This document shows positions 15,601 to 37,371 of a stretch of DNA of 64,000 bases, piece by piece. This stretch comes from Glandiceps talaboti. Its lineage: Eukaryota; Hemichordata; Enteropneusta; Spengelidae. The position numbers and the translations under genes were made by a program. The first letter of the stretch is position 1; each line of letters opens with the position of its first letter. The stretch is taken from positions 22,137,003 through 22,201,002 of the forward strand of contig NC_135551.1 of the NCBI RefSeq assembly GCF_964340395.1, written 5' to 3'. Below the pieces are notes generated by a model. It made no database searches. It was not told the origin of the DNA and was given only the letters and a program-made list of their open reading frames with translations.

Positions 15601-17855
15601 AGTAATTAAACTATTATCCACTATGTGTTTGCTTGATCTAATTACACTAGACCACTGCGTAAAAAATGTGTGTGAAATCATGCATGGGTGGGTGATCAAA
15701 TTTGGGTATACACGAGGTTTGGCTTGTGCTGTTGTATGGAGCGAAGTTTATCCAAAATCGAGCTCGTCTAGTGCCTGACTTCGACAGTGTTATAAATACC
15801 AAGGCTATTTTCACTCGAACACTGTTTTCTCCCACTTTCAAAATAGCATGATGACAAAATTGTTCCACTCGAACCGAACATAATCCTGATATGGTGCTGG
15901 ATCGGGCATTCAAACAATCGAATACGACCATTTTAACACTGACAAGACGTGACAGTTTCAAGTACGAGTCGTAGGGTCCACGGAGGCACATATCATAGGA
16001 AAATGAAAACATTTCCTTAAAAAGTAACGATGCAAAATATTGACACATAAACGAACAACCTCCAAATATCACAAATTAAATATTTTCTGTTTTCACATAA
16101 TGTTACTATGCTGCTACTATCTACTAACAGTACAAACTCAAGTAGTTCATGTGTCATATATGAACTGTGTATCAGAGACGTAATCTAGTGTGGCTGTCAA
16201 AAAAGCCAGGGCTATTTCATGGACTTTGATATTGAACAATGTCATACAGTACTGAAGGAAAAGTCAGCCCCTACATGAGAGACACCTATTATTAATTATA
16301 CACCGAGTATGGACATGGCCATTAAGTGCAAAGTATAGAAGATATGTGTCCATGTTAGAATTACAACATTTAGTTCTTTGTTAGACTGATATCTTGCAGG
16401 TCACTTGATAAACCATGGTAAATTTATCTACAGATGAAATATTTCGGCATTTGTCAACAAAATGGCGTAGATATTTTTTTTTCGAAGTGAGATTTCTTCT
16501 AAAATATTAATCAGTCCACGACAGATTTTCAGTTTAAGACAGTGGTGTTGTTGACTTTTTTGAAATGCTTTTCGCGGCTGGAACAATTCATTCCGCCCAG
16601 GCACACCCCCCGGGGGGGGGGGGGACGTCCTACAACGTGACTGATATACCGATATAACAATTTTCACTTTTCATTTTTCTATATGACTTCACTAATCCAC
16701 TATAAGTAACGTTACGTCGGTGAAGGTATGCCCTTCAACATGTGCCCTGTAGTTTCAAAATATACTATACTATACATTACGTTAGAGAATGACCGATTGT
16801 CCATGTGCGTTGTCGAACACAGATACACGAATAGCAAAGATAACATGAAATAAACATTGAGAAAAATGTCGCGAATGCCTACTAGTGGATGATTAAGAGT
16901 GGGCATGGGGTATTTTCGTAACTCCTACCCTAGTCAGGTGTATCCCCCCCGCTTGTTTTCGTAAACTGTTAAAATCGTAATTTCCTTACTTCGCATTGGC
17001 CCACGAATCTGTTAAAATCACTAATTTCTACGTATACATGTAAAACACATTCATCAAAATGTTTAGATATGTTCAAACTACTATTTTACCCGTTAAAACG
17101 GAAAAAAATGAAACGAATGCCTAATTCACAAATTAGCGCTTTTTTAGGTGCAAATGTAAGAGGGCTATTATTATCGTAATGAATGATTCACGCTTTATTT
17201 CTAAATGGTGAACCATACTGACTTTAAATTGCCAACCCTCACAATAGGGAGTAAAAATGGATTTTATTTGATGGATAGTTTGATAAAATAAGTATGATTA
17301 ATTACAGGGACAAAATAATGAATGGGTGGATGAAGGGAAACAGATTTAGTGAACTGGAGAACATAAAGACAGGTGGGGATAGCTGGTAGGATTGAATAGA
17401 TGGACCAAATCATTGAATAAGGAGTCAGTGAGTGGCCAGGACTTGACTTACTCCCCAGTTTATCACGGTGTACACGATACTCAAATACCCAACCAATTGT
17501 GTCGGTATAGACGGTCAAACATGGCGTCGGGGAGCGATAAACGTAATCTGAAAGTTTATATTTCTGTTAATGTGTTATATGTACTTAAATTAGCAACATA
17601 AAAGTCCTTGCATATGAAGCTAAGAGTTGAAATGTAATTTTAGAGTAGCTGTGCACGTTTTATGACATCTATATTCGGGAGATGTCGTATTTGAATAAGT
17701 GTGAACACTCACTGTCAGTCGGCACTTGATTGGGTTCGTCAGGCGAACTATCTTGAGCACGTGACGGCATAAGCCGGCGGTCGTGACCCCGCGGCCCGGT
17801 GGAATTGACAGGGTCGCTCAATCAAGTCCACCCACCCAGTTAGTGAAATAAATCA
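12662..17855. other. no gene recognised
   Basis: About 5.2 kb of AT-rich DNA. The longest ORF, 141 codons on the - strand at 15647-16072, has no recognised motif, and I see no splice-linked partner. A GC-rich patch of about 60 bp lies near 17770-17815, between inverted CACTTGATTG/CAATCAAGT ends. Confidence 0.5.
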
Positions 17856-17937
17856 ATGTATGTATGTATGTATGTATGTATGTATGTATGTATGTATGTA
17901 TGTATGTATGTATGTATGTATGTATGTATGTATGTAT
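17856..17937. repeat. (TATG)n microsatellite
   Basis: About 20 perfect tetranucleotide units. Confidence 0.97.
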
Positions 17938-18016
17938 TAGATAGATGGAAAATAGTACAAAATATTGCAAATAAAATGCGGGGCAAATATAGAAGGGTAC
18001 AATTGTTCAACTATTA

Positions 18017-19380
18017 CCAACGCACGATTTTTCATTGAAACATTTCGTACAGCAAGCATTATTATTATTGCAACAAATAAGCTCACCCTCAAAATTGTTA
18101 CTTTGTAAGATGAATTTTTTGAATCCTTCTAGGCGGCTCTGGGGTTTTACTACCATATCGGGCATTTACAGTAGAGCTTCACTGAGTATACCAACAGAAG
18201 CGGAGGGGTGGGTCGTTATCGACCCTGGACATGATCTACTAACGGCACTAGGGTCGTATCGCTCTCTCCCCTGTCGCTCAATGTACAGACCCCTACCTCG
18301 ACCAGTCCACTACTTATCAGTTGTACACTCAGCTACCCACGTGGTCATAGCCAGAAGAATTCTCTAATAAGTTCACTTTGACCCGGACAAAATGGAAACC
18401 GTAATGGTATAGGAAATGATGTATTCACGTTCCAATGAACACCGTGCTTTGTAGTGTGAAACAAATCTAATATGTTTACTACACAGAATTCAAGATAACA
18501 AACAGAATAACGTTGGTAAAAACAAAAGCATAATACTTATCAAAATGGTGGCGCACAAGAAAAATGGTAGCTCGTATAATAACCAGATATTCAGATCGCC
18601 ATCTGTTTTGAAAGTTAGTGGAGGAAGCGAGCGATCGATGTTGATTGTTCGACGATAGTAGAACAAATGACAAATTGTTGCGTGCACGGTTGTTTTATGT
18701 TCGCGGCGAAGTTGTTAGTCACAACAGAACATAGAACATGATGCATACGCCAACCGGTGGTGGCGTACTTCGTACTATGACGAGTGCGACGAATTAAAGA
18801 GCGCCGCCACTGGTGAAAGTAAACACTTTATCCCTGACTGTATCGTACACACTTATCTCCGTCCCCTACTATCAAAAGATCATTGATTTTAATACATTTA
18901 AGGACTGAATTATGTAGTTTTCTCACAACAGTTATGAGGTGAATGTATGTATGGCAAACCTCATCAGCAAATACTATTTCTTTTAAAAAAAATTTCCTGA
19001 CAATATATTTTATATTATTTAATGCACTTCTCCATTATCATTCACTCTGTACTTTTTCAATATTTACTATTTTCGAAATTCTATGGATTTTGAAATTTCA
19101 TTGAATGTTTATTTCTAGAAATGAACTTCGAAGACAATTCTACGACCGTACGAGTTCCATTTCTGTCTCATTACTGTTGCGATTTTCTCTTCTTATGTCG
19201 CCAAACTTTTTTTTTCTTTAGAGGGGTAATAGTTTACGTCTCGACATCAACTTTGCCATCGTTTATCCATTTTGATTGTGTGACAGATTGCACCATTAAT
19301 TCATCAATGAATGGATGGAGAGAAAGGACGGATACAGGGAGTAAACCAAAACAATTAAAATGAGGGCACACATTATCAAG
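18017..19380 (+). repeat. tandem segmental duplication, copy A (unit 1,364 bp)
   Basis: Matches copy B at a constant offset of 1,364 bp. Most of the unit is only moderately conserved, but 18095-18447 is identical to 19459-19811 except for one observed base (a T/C change giving Ser/Pro in the ORF). The block contains an open frame of about 85 codons (start MNFLNPSRRLWGF, end VVIARRIL) followed by its stop and about 80 bp of noncoding sequence. The ORF matches no family I know. Both copies also contain AAAATGGTGGCGCACAA downstream. Confidence 0.85.
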
Positions 19381-20560
19381 AACACACGGTTTTCATTGAA
19401 ACATTTTACTAAACAATCACGTCATTATTTATTGCAACAAACAAATTTATCCTCAATGTTGTTACTTTGTAAGATGAATTTTTTGAATCCTTCTAGGCGG
19501 CTCTGGGGTTTTACTACCATACCGGGCATTTACAGTAGAGCTTCACTGAGTATACCAACAGAAGCGGAGGGGTGGGTCGTTATCGACCCTGGACATGATC
19601 TACTAACGGCACTAGGGTCGTATCGCTCTCTCCCCTGTCGCTCAATGTACAGACCCCTACCTCGACCAGTCCACTACTTATCAGTTGTACACTCAGCTAC
19701 CCACGTGGTCATAGCCAGAAGAATTCTCTAATAAGTTCACTTTGACCCGGACAAAATGGAAACCGTAATGGTATAGGAAATGATGTATTCACGTTCCAAT
19801 GAACACCGTGCGTTGTAGTGTTAAACCAACCTCGTATCATACCGTATGGTTACTACACAGAATGTAAGATCTAATAGAATTACTTTGGTAAAAACAAAGG
19901 CATAATACTTATCAAAATGGTGGCGCACAACACAAATGGTCACCGTCTCCATTTCACCAAATATCAAGTTCAGACAGTGCGTCAGTGGCTGAAGCGAGCG
20001 ATCGATGTTGACAGTTCGGCGATCGTAGAACGAATGACAAAATAATACGCTTGCGTTTGTTTTATGTACACGGTAAGTTGCCCAGACAACAGAACATGGA
20101 ACAAATATTGCCACTTACGCCGACCGATGGTGGCGTACTGCGTTCGATGACGTAGCGACACGACGAAAGAGCGCCACCAATTTTAAAAGTGACTGTTGTA
20201 TCGTATACACTTCCAGCCATCTACTCTCGCTGATTTTGCTTCTTTTTAGGGACCGAATTATGTATACCGTTGCACCGCAATTAGGCGATGAAATGCGAAT
20301 ATTTTTTATGTTTTTCAATACTTACACGTACTTAATTTTTTCCTTTAGATATGGAACTTTAATTTCATACGGGCTTTTATTTCTAGAAGAATATTTTCAT
20401 TCAACGAAAATTCTATCGACTTCTATATAAATTTATTTCTCATTTGCGCAAAATTTCATGTTTCTCTTTCTACCTACCTCTTCTTTCTTTTTTTGCCCAA
20501 CTTCCTGTTCCTTATAGGGAGGGCGATATTTTACGTTCCAGTGCAAATTTGTGCAAATAA
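19381..20560 (+). repeat. tandem segmental duplication, copy B
   Basis: Starts with the same TTTTCATTGAAACATTT block as copy A and stays alignable to about 20560, after which similarity fades. The shared ORF has a different upstream extension in the two copies (110 codons from 18035 versus 123 from 19360), which argues that the N-terminal parts are not selected coding sequence. Confidence 0.8.
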
Positions 20561-21055
20561 TTTATCGTTAATTCCAGTGAATTGTGTGACTGTAGTCGTA
20601 TTTCCAGTCGATTTTTTACGATGACTTTAAGACAATTACTACATTGCATAAAGTTAAATAGCGACACTAAACCTTACGTATACCGAGAACGCATAATTTC
20701 TTTAAATTGTCATTGTGTTTGTGTCAACTCTTTAAACTTGGTCAGAAAAAGGGTTACTTACATAACACATTGATTACATTAATCTACCGAACGTTTCACG
20801 TCGATGCATGCAATGCCATCGATAACGTTGATTGTACTTGTTATGTTAGTAGTACAGCTGATTATATAATAGTTACCGTGACCACAGGCCACCTTTTACA
20901 ACCATGTATTATGCACAAGAAACTCAACATGAGCCCCTTTGGCCTTAGTTAGCATACGATGGTGCCGAAGAATTTTATTCGAAACGTCTGTGATTTGACT
21001 TAAAAGGGCTGTGTTACTCGTAACAATTGTACCCTTACAATAGTAGTACAGGTAG
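20561..21055. other. no gene recognised
   Basis: AT-rich sequence between the tandem duplication and a TTTG-rich repeat. Only short ORFs. Confidence 0.5.
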
Positions 21056-21420
21056 GTGAACTGTAATGGAAATAACCCACCATATGTGACCAATTCGGGG
21101 GGGGGGGGGGCAGTGTTTGTTTGTTCGTTGGTTTGTTGTCGTTTACTCATGTACATTTTGTATGTATCTACTCATTTGTCGGTTTATTTTGTTTGTTGGT
21201 TTGTTTGTTTGTTTACTTGTTTGTTTGTTTGTTTGTTTGTTTGTTTGTTTGTTTATTTATTTATTTACTTACTTACTTACTTACTTATTTATTTATTTGT
21301 TTGTTTGTTTGTTTGTTTGTTTATTTGTTTGTTTTTACTTGTTTGTGTTTTGTTTGTTTGTTTACTTGTTTGTTTATATTTGTAAACAAAACTAACTGAG
21401 CCTGAGTTCCCTGTGGACTA
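21056..21420 (+). repeat. TTTG/TTTA-rich dispersed repeat, single copy
   Basis: Order of parts: GGAAATAACCCACCATATGT, a G-run, GCAGTGTTTG, GTTGGTTTGTTGTCGT, CTACTCATTTGTC, a TTTG/TTTA microsatellite, then ACTGAGCCTGAG. The same order occurs in the two arms of the palindrome at 24735-25199, so this is a third copy of one repeat family. Val/Cys/Leu-rich ORFs here are artefacts. Confidence 0.85.
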
Positions 21421-23345
21421 ACTCGATAGATCGATGCCACCAGAGGATCTAAGATGTCACATTGGTTAATTTTGATTGATGGATGCTCAATATGGTAACC
21501 CAAAATTTCATTTACAAGTAAAAAGAACCAACTATATGAATGCGATTTTGTTACATAATATATATATTTAACTAATAATCTACTAAAATTTCCCACATCG
21601 CCAACCAGACTGGGTTGCAGCCCATCAAATATCGTTATGTTATAATAGATGTCAAACTGACTATGCGATGTCAGCCTTTCAATGCTGATTTAAGACCAGC
21701 CTAGCCACCAAATCCCACGTCAATAGTAAACAAGTGTATCAAGTACAAACAATTACATTTGTAAACTCTCCTGTCTATATGCATGATTTTAAATCTACAC
21801 ACATAATGACCTTTGTTTGAACTTCTAATCACAAGTTCAAGGAGTGGCCTAAATCCTTTGAACTAGCAGGCACAGTTCCATAGAATAGTACAGACGATGA
21901 GTGGATGGAGGTGTAAATCGTAACGATACCGAATAAAAATTAGACTACTTCCGGGGTAGAGTTTCAGTGTGTGTATCACCATAGATCTATTATTGAGATA
22001 ATAGATCCATGATGGTATGTGTCATGCATGGCTTAAAATGAATGACGTAACCAAAAAGGCCACGTCTGAGTGACACGTATCACATGATAACAACTAGCCA
22101 AATAATGACAAGACACTGACATTTCCATATTCATTTGCTCGTGTTTACACATCCAGATGTACTGAATAGTGACAGGGCAAACACATGTGTACATGCGAGT
22201 GCAGTACAACGGTCTCACACTCCTACATCATTCCGTTGCAGTCACCCAGCCTGTAAACTGCACCCTTTAGATCTATATATGTACATTGGTGAGTAGCAAA
22301 CATTGTTTACTTCCTTCACAATACTACGTCGAGATTTAGTGTGTGAGCTACGTATACGTAACTAGCCTGAGCTGCCCATTTCATTTATGTTTTGTCTTGT
22401 ATGCATACATTCATGCAGACAGAGGGAGACGGAACCGGGGTTGGAACTCGGTGTCCCTCTCGATGCTAGCCTACGTACATGTGCATCTCAAAGCTCGCAT
22501 TCGATTCGGGGGAAGTTGGGATCGATTCCAAGGAAGCTGACATGAACTTTGTCAGATGCGAGACCTGACTTTAATACTTCGTCAGAAAGCATGACTATTA
22601 ACTCCATTGTAACTATAGCTTTAACAGCACCTTCCCTTGGATAAGTTCAACTATGTTCTCTCAACTCACTGACAATCGAAATGAAACGAGCGAAAGCAAC
22701 ATTACAAGCCCATCTGGATGGGAGATCGTATTTTCAAAGATTATGTAATCTACATAGGTTGGGCTAATACGTTATATGTAAATTGCTCATTGTTTTTGTA
22801 AAAAAAGAATTACCGTTGCACCATCCACTTCATCAACGACCTGCAAAGTACAATCCATTGCAGTAATAGTTTATTTACCCCAAAGGGATTATTGTCAGTG
22901 TTATTACGCTCAATGTAATACATGTAAAGTAAATGGGTTGGTCCCTATAGGTCAATGACCGACAACGTACAAATGCGGTCATTGGCAAAATGATCGATAC
23001 GGGTGTACTTTAGTTGTAAACATCGTGCATAGTGCTTGTAAATGCCCATGTTGATATTTTTTCACATCTTTCACTATTTATGTTTTATTATCCCTAAATA
23101 ACGGATAACACAGTAGATGTGTTCATATACACCATAATATCGATATGCAGTTATTGGGCAAAGCAAATAAACCTACATGCAGTACTGTAGCGGTTTCGCA
23201 ACGTCGCTCTCCTTTCCTTTGCAAACCCCGTAAGAAAATAAAAAGTAAAACGAACGAGTCACACAAAATAAAATATATAAATAAATAACAAAGTATTGTA
23301 ATTAAAAACAAAGCTACAATTATTGCATCTAGTCACAAACCTAGA
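21421..23345. other. no gene recognised
   Basis: AT-rich DNA. A 42-bp imperfect hairpin is at about 21984-22018 (arms AGATCTATTAT/ATAATAGATC). A GGAGGTGTAAATCGTAACGA block near 21909 recurs near 34472, so it belongs to a dispersed repeat. Confidence 0.5.
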
Positions 23346-23450
23346 ATGTACATGTGTTATGTGTTATGTGTTGTGTGTTGTGTGTTATGTGTTATGTGTT
23401 GTGTGTTATGTGTTATGTGTTATGTGTTGTGTGTTATGTGTTATGTAATA
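23346..23450. repeat. heptanucleotide repeat (ATGTGTT/GTGTGTT)n
   Basis: About 14 units of seven bases alternating between ATGTGTT and the variant GTGTGTT. Confidence 0.9.
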
Positions 23451-23510
23451 TAATGGGCGTTCCACTTACTCAGTTTTCGTAAGACATGGACGCTAAGAAT
23501 ACTCACCTGT

Positions 23511-23845
23511 ATTGTATTGTGTTGTGTTGTGTTGTGTTGTGTTGTGTTGTGTTGTGTTGTGTTGTGTTGTGTTGTGTTGTATTGTGTTGTGTTGTGTTGT
23601 GTTGTATTGTATTGTGTTGTGTTGTGTTGTGTTGTGTTGTGTTGTGTTGTGTTGTGTTGTGTTGTGTTGTGTTGTATTGCATCGTGTTGCATTGTATTGC
23701 ATCGTGTTGCATTGTATTGCATCGCCGGTGTTGCATTGTATGTATTGTATTGTATTGTACTGTATTGTACTGTACTGTACTGTACTGTACTGTACTGTAC
23801 TGTACTGTACTGTACTGTACTGTACTGTACTGTACTGTATTGCAT
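23511..23845. repeat. pentanucleotide repeat tract changing in composition
   Basis: The tract starts as (TGTTG)n to about 23680, passes through ATTGC/ATCGT variants around 23680-23735, and ends as (TGTAC)n/(TGTAT)n to about 23840. Five bases per unit keeps every frame open; all Cys/Val/Leu and Asn/Thr/Gln ORFs in this interval are artefacts. Confidence 0.95.
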
Positions 23846-24734
23846 TGTAATTAACGTAACGTATTTTGTTGATTAATTGTAGTTTTGATCTTTGTACCGT
23901 GATGTTCTTCCCCGGCTATATACAACAAAGATAGATGGGGAGAGGTGGGTGGGAGGGGGTAGGGGACTCTAGGACTTATTTCAATGGACGCTTCAGGCCC
24001 TACGCCCAGTATGTAATAAGTCAGAAACAAACCTTGTTTTGTCGATGTGAATCTACCCTAGTTCCTAACAGTATCGCTACGACCATGGACGTATATTTCA
24101 TGAATGCTGCGGGTTAGAATCCAGTCTGGTCATCCAGACTAACGTGAATCACTCCCTATCCCTTTGAGACCCAATTATGTAATACATTTATGGGTTTTAC
24201 GAGAAATACCGCGTGTAGCTTTCAGAGCAGCTCTGGTTCACAGTCCAAATCACAAAGCTGGTTACGTAATAGTCTAGAGGCTAAGCTTCGAATCTAAAGC
24301 AAATGATTCTACATGTACAAATGTACTTGTTATTTCGTAGACCTGTAAAGTTGCTCGTCGTTGTCAGCTTTCCTTCCTGCGAGTCAAAATTTGATTATTG
24401 ACGTTTTTCACGTTTTAGTTCTGGTCTTGTCACCGTCCCAAAACTCGACCCATATTCACCACATCACTGGATTTTAGTCAGATTGAACCACTGCCTCCCC
24501 ATGAGTATTGTACTAGTAATTGTAATAGTGTGCAAATATAGTTGATGGACGCCGGATGATATCCACAGAAACACTATTACAGAGTAACGATGAATCTGAT
24601 TGCTACTCGCGGATTACATCGCAGCCTTGACACCTATTTGCTATCTGACTCGACATAGTGTCTTGACAGCGAACGACATGATTTTCAAGCCGGATAGCCA
24701 AGTCCCAGTCTTTGGGGGTAAACACATCATTACC
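23846..24734. other. no gene recognised
   Basis: About 0.9 kb with only short ORFs and no repeat structure that I could detect by eye. Confidence 0.5.
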
Positions 24735-25199
24735 CACAGGGTGCTCAGGCTCATTTAGTTCTGTTTACAAATATAAACAAAACAAAATAAACATACAAGT
24801 AAACAAACAAACAAACAAACAAACAAACAAACAAACAAACAAACAAACAAACACAATAAACTGACAAATGAGTAGATACATACATGAGTATACGACAACA
24901 AACCAACGAACACCCAAACACTGCCCCCCCCCCCCCCCGAAATGGTCACATATGGAAATAACCGATTATGGGTTATTTCCATATGTGACCATTGGGGGGG
25001 GGGGCAGTGTTTGGTTGTTCGTTGGTTTGTTGTCGTATACTCATGTATGTATCTACTCATTTGTCAGTTTATTGTGTTTGTTTGTTTGTTTGTTTGTTTG
25101 TTTACTTGTTTGTTTGTTTTTGTTTGTTTGTTTACTTGTATGTTTATTTTGTTTTGTTTATATTTGTAAACAGAACTAAATGAGCCTGGGCACCCTGTG
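24735..25199. repeat. 465-bp palindrome of the TTTG-rich repeat
   Basis: Two inverted copies of the repeat seen at 21056-21420 meet head to head at about 24960-24975 (AAATAACC...GGTTATTT). The left arm begins CACAGGGTGC and the right ends GCACCCTGTG. Each arm carries a C-run or G-run, the GTTGGTTTGTTGTCGT block and a TTTG microsatellite. The arms differ mainly in microsatellite length. Confidence 0.9.

Positions 25200-34597
<9,398 letters not shown>

Positions 34598-34637
<40 letters not shown>
34598..34637. repeat. (T)40 homopolymer
   Basis: Forty consecutive T on the + strand. It could be the poly(A) tail of a retrocopy or SINE on the - strand, but no recognisable body is attached. Confidence 0.9.
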
Positions 34638-34641
<4 letters not shown>

Positions 34642-35590
34642 CCGAACTTTCGGAATTAATAAGATAATTTAGATAATTAATTAATTTCTATTAAGATAAT
34701 TTGCATTATCTTCTTTTTTCATCTGTGTAGACTGTTCATTCCGTAAAGATCATACTCGGTATATTGTCTATTCGGAGCATATAATAGTAAAGATAATCTG
34801 ACCCCTGGGTAGAGAGAACAATAGCTGTCACGTGATATTTTTAACGCGCACTTACTTACCATCACATATTTAAGTATACACATTGTTCCAGCCTATTGGT
34901 TAGTTGGCATATGGGCGTCGATCGGCCATTTGCAGAACAACAACATGAGTGGGAGACCCCTTTGCCGTTGCGCTAAAACTATCAGAGTATTGCATGAAGT
35001 TTGCGAGATTTGTGCCGATCAGTGACAAAGTTGACATAGAAATGATCTACACGTATTAGTTCATATGACCTCACGACTCGCTATTTTTGGAAATACAACG
35101 ACATCATATGGTGGACACAGACCATAGAATTCCGTTATTTGCCAAAGAGATCACATGTAAGTAAAAAAACCCCCCGTGTTTAATATTATAATACAAATGT
35201 TTAAAACTGAGAGTTCGGTTTTTACATTTGAACCGATGTGTACTACTAAAAGTAGGTTATATGCGTATATAAAAACTGTCAAACATTACCAAAGATAGTA
35301 TCAAATCCGGGAAACCGAAACCTGTCTTTTATCATTGACATTGTTACAAAATGTTGGTCATGGATATACCTGTACTGTGGACGTGGCAATGGCGTAGTCG
35401 CATTCTTTTAGGTATATATATCATATGCAATTTGTAAATCACTCGTCCAAATCAGAAGTCGCCCCATTTCAGTCGACACCAGCGAGTGACCGTACTTGAA
35501 GCCTTCAGCTACTACTTCAAAGAGACGTCTGTTTCAATGTTATCCCGCTTTCACACTACCCTTCTATATTCTCGTCTCTGTCTGTCTGTA

Positions 35591-35655
<65 letters not shown>

Positions 35656-36429
35656 CCCATCCTCCTGTATGATTGAAACTCAGCAAATATCATTGGCTAC
35701 AACGTCGACGTCGTCTTCCTATTCTTTTGCATGGCGAACTAGAACAAAACACGTTAGAGCGACGTCGGAGATGGCCGGGGGATTCGAGAAATTACTCCCT
35801 GTAATAAAAAATGTTTATCATGATCGTTTATAATTGAAACCGGTCCATTGAATGTACGTGGTTGTTGTAGTACTGAACGGTCGTGGATGTACAGTGCAGC
35901 TTTGAATGAACTATTACAGAAGGGAGCCAGGGCTTAAAACCTTCCGAGGCGTACATCTTGCATATCAAAGAAAAACTTTGTCCTCATTTCAAATTTACTT
36001 CGATTGTAAAATATTAGTTTTGTCTATTAAATTCATGTCATATACATACACGACTTTATTCGCATTGAGAAATATAAACCCTTGTTGTCTAGAGTATTTA
36101 TGCAAAGTTTAGTTTCAACCCGTCCCCATTTCCGTTAATATTATTTAATGTTTTAGTTAGTTTCATTTCTGATTTAGACACTACCAGAAAAAGTACGCTT
36201 ATTATTCCCCCCCCCCCCCGAAAAAATCATTGTATCACTCAAAAAGTTTAGTACATATTTATTCGATGACACATATTTTTCGCAAATGAAAATGAGATAT
36301 AAAAAAAAATGTTTTTTGGGTGAATATATTTTGGCCGGTAGGATAATATTTCGCGGTAAAAGCTGGTTGCACATTCTAGCCACACCCCAGCAAACGATGT
36401 CGTGAAAAGACAGTCCTAGGCCCGGTAAT
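34638..36429. other. no gene recognised
   Basis: Contains a (CTGT)n microsatellite at about 35574-35655. The ORF at 35486-35833 runs through that microsatellite and is not credible as a gene. Confidence 0.5.
35574..35655. repeat. (CTGT)n microsatellite
   Basis: About 20 units with one ATGT interruption near the start. Confidence 0.95.
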
Positions 36430-36831
36430 AAATAGTTCTATGTAGGATAAAAACTAAATTCTTATACTTAGGCCTCAGACCCCCTCCCCCACCCCCACCC
36501 GCTAACTAAATTGGCCAAAATTGAAAATTGTTTCAAACCGCGCAATCAATTTCAAATCAGTATACAGTAGTGTGTAGTGCTATGAATATAAATCCAATAT
36601 ACAGTGAATAAAAAATAGTTCCTTTGTTGACACTTTATATTTTAGTGCCATACATTTACTATAGGGAAAATTCTTCCATTTCTCAATTTGACATTTTTAA
36701 AGAAATATTTATATTTAGGGGTACAAAACATCCATCAAAAGTAAAATCGATTTTGTAGGATGAGAACTAAATGGCTCACCCACACCCCAATGTAAAAGAA
36801 TTTAGTTTTATTATCCTACATTGAACTATTG
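36430..36831. mobile_element. MITE-like inverted repeat, ~400 bp
   Basis: The left end AATAGTTCTATGTAGGATAA and the right end (complement AATAGTTCAATGTAGGATAA) form inverted arms of about 45 bp, continuing through AACTAAATTCTT. No ORF inside. Confidence 0.7.
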
Positions 36832-37082
36832 ATCTCGCCCCTATCTTCATTTTTACTGTACCTACTTACATTTGTTGTAAATCACGAAACTAAACGTATG
36901 ATGTTCATTGACACAAGGCTAACCTTTGACCTATCGATAACGAAAGACTTTGACTCTGATATTTCTTCCGCAACACCTCTTAAGTACTCGTGACTGGTGC
37001 GTCTCGGACGGTGCCGTAAAAGAAGCTGTGTTTTACGACGTGAGTTTCTCGGAGCAGTCATTCAGCGCCGTAAACAGGCTAT

Positions 37083-37371
37083 AAACAGGGCTCGAAATTA
37101 ACCTGGTAGTCTTGAGTGGGCTACCAATTTCAGAGTGGTGGCCAAAGGATTGTGACCAATAGTCCTATATTCCTGAAAATGAAAACTGTGTTCCCTCTAT
37201 ATGAAATGTATGTGTTGTTAAAATACTTTCATGTCCTTAAATCTTCCATCCCTTAAATCATCGCATAATCAGTGGAAGCCTGAACCGGCTATCAGCTACA
37301 AATTATGGTAGTCCCATGACAAGAATTGGTAGTGTGTGGACACGGGACTACTGTTAATTTCAAGCCCTGTA
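37083..37371. mobile_element. MITE-like inverted repeat with ACAGGGCTCGAAATTAAC ends
   Basis: The left end ACAGGGCTCGAAATTAAC and the right end GTTAATTTCAAGCCCTGT are inverted copies enclosing about 250 bp. Inner blocks GGTAGTC/GACTACC and CTACCAATT/AATTGGTAG also pair. Confidence 0.72.

Noticed and set aside
18035-19731. 110- and 123-codon ORFs in the tandem duplication as a real gene pair
   Set aside because: The near-identical block extends past the stop codon, the upstream parts differ freely, and no protein family is recognisable; kept as a repeat with a note.
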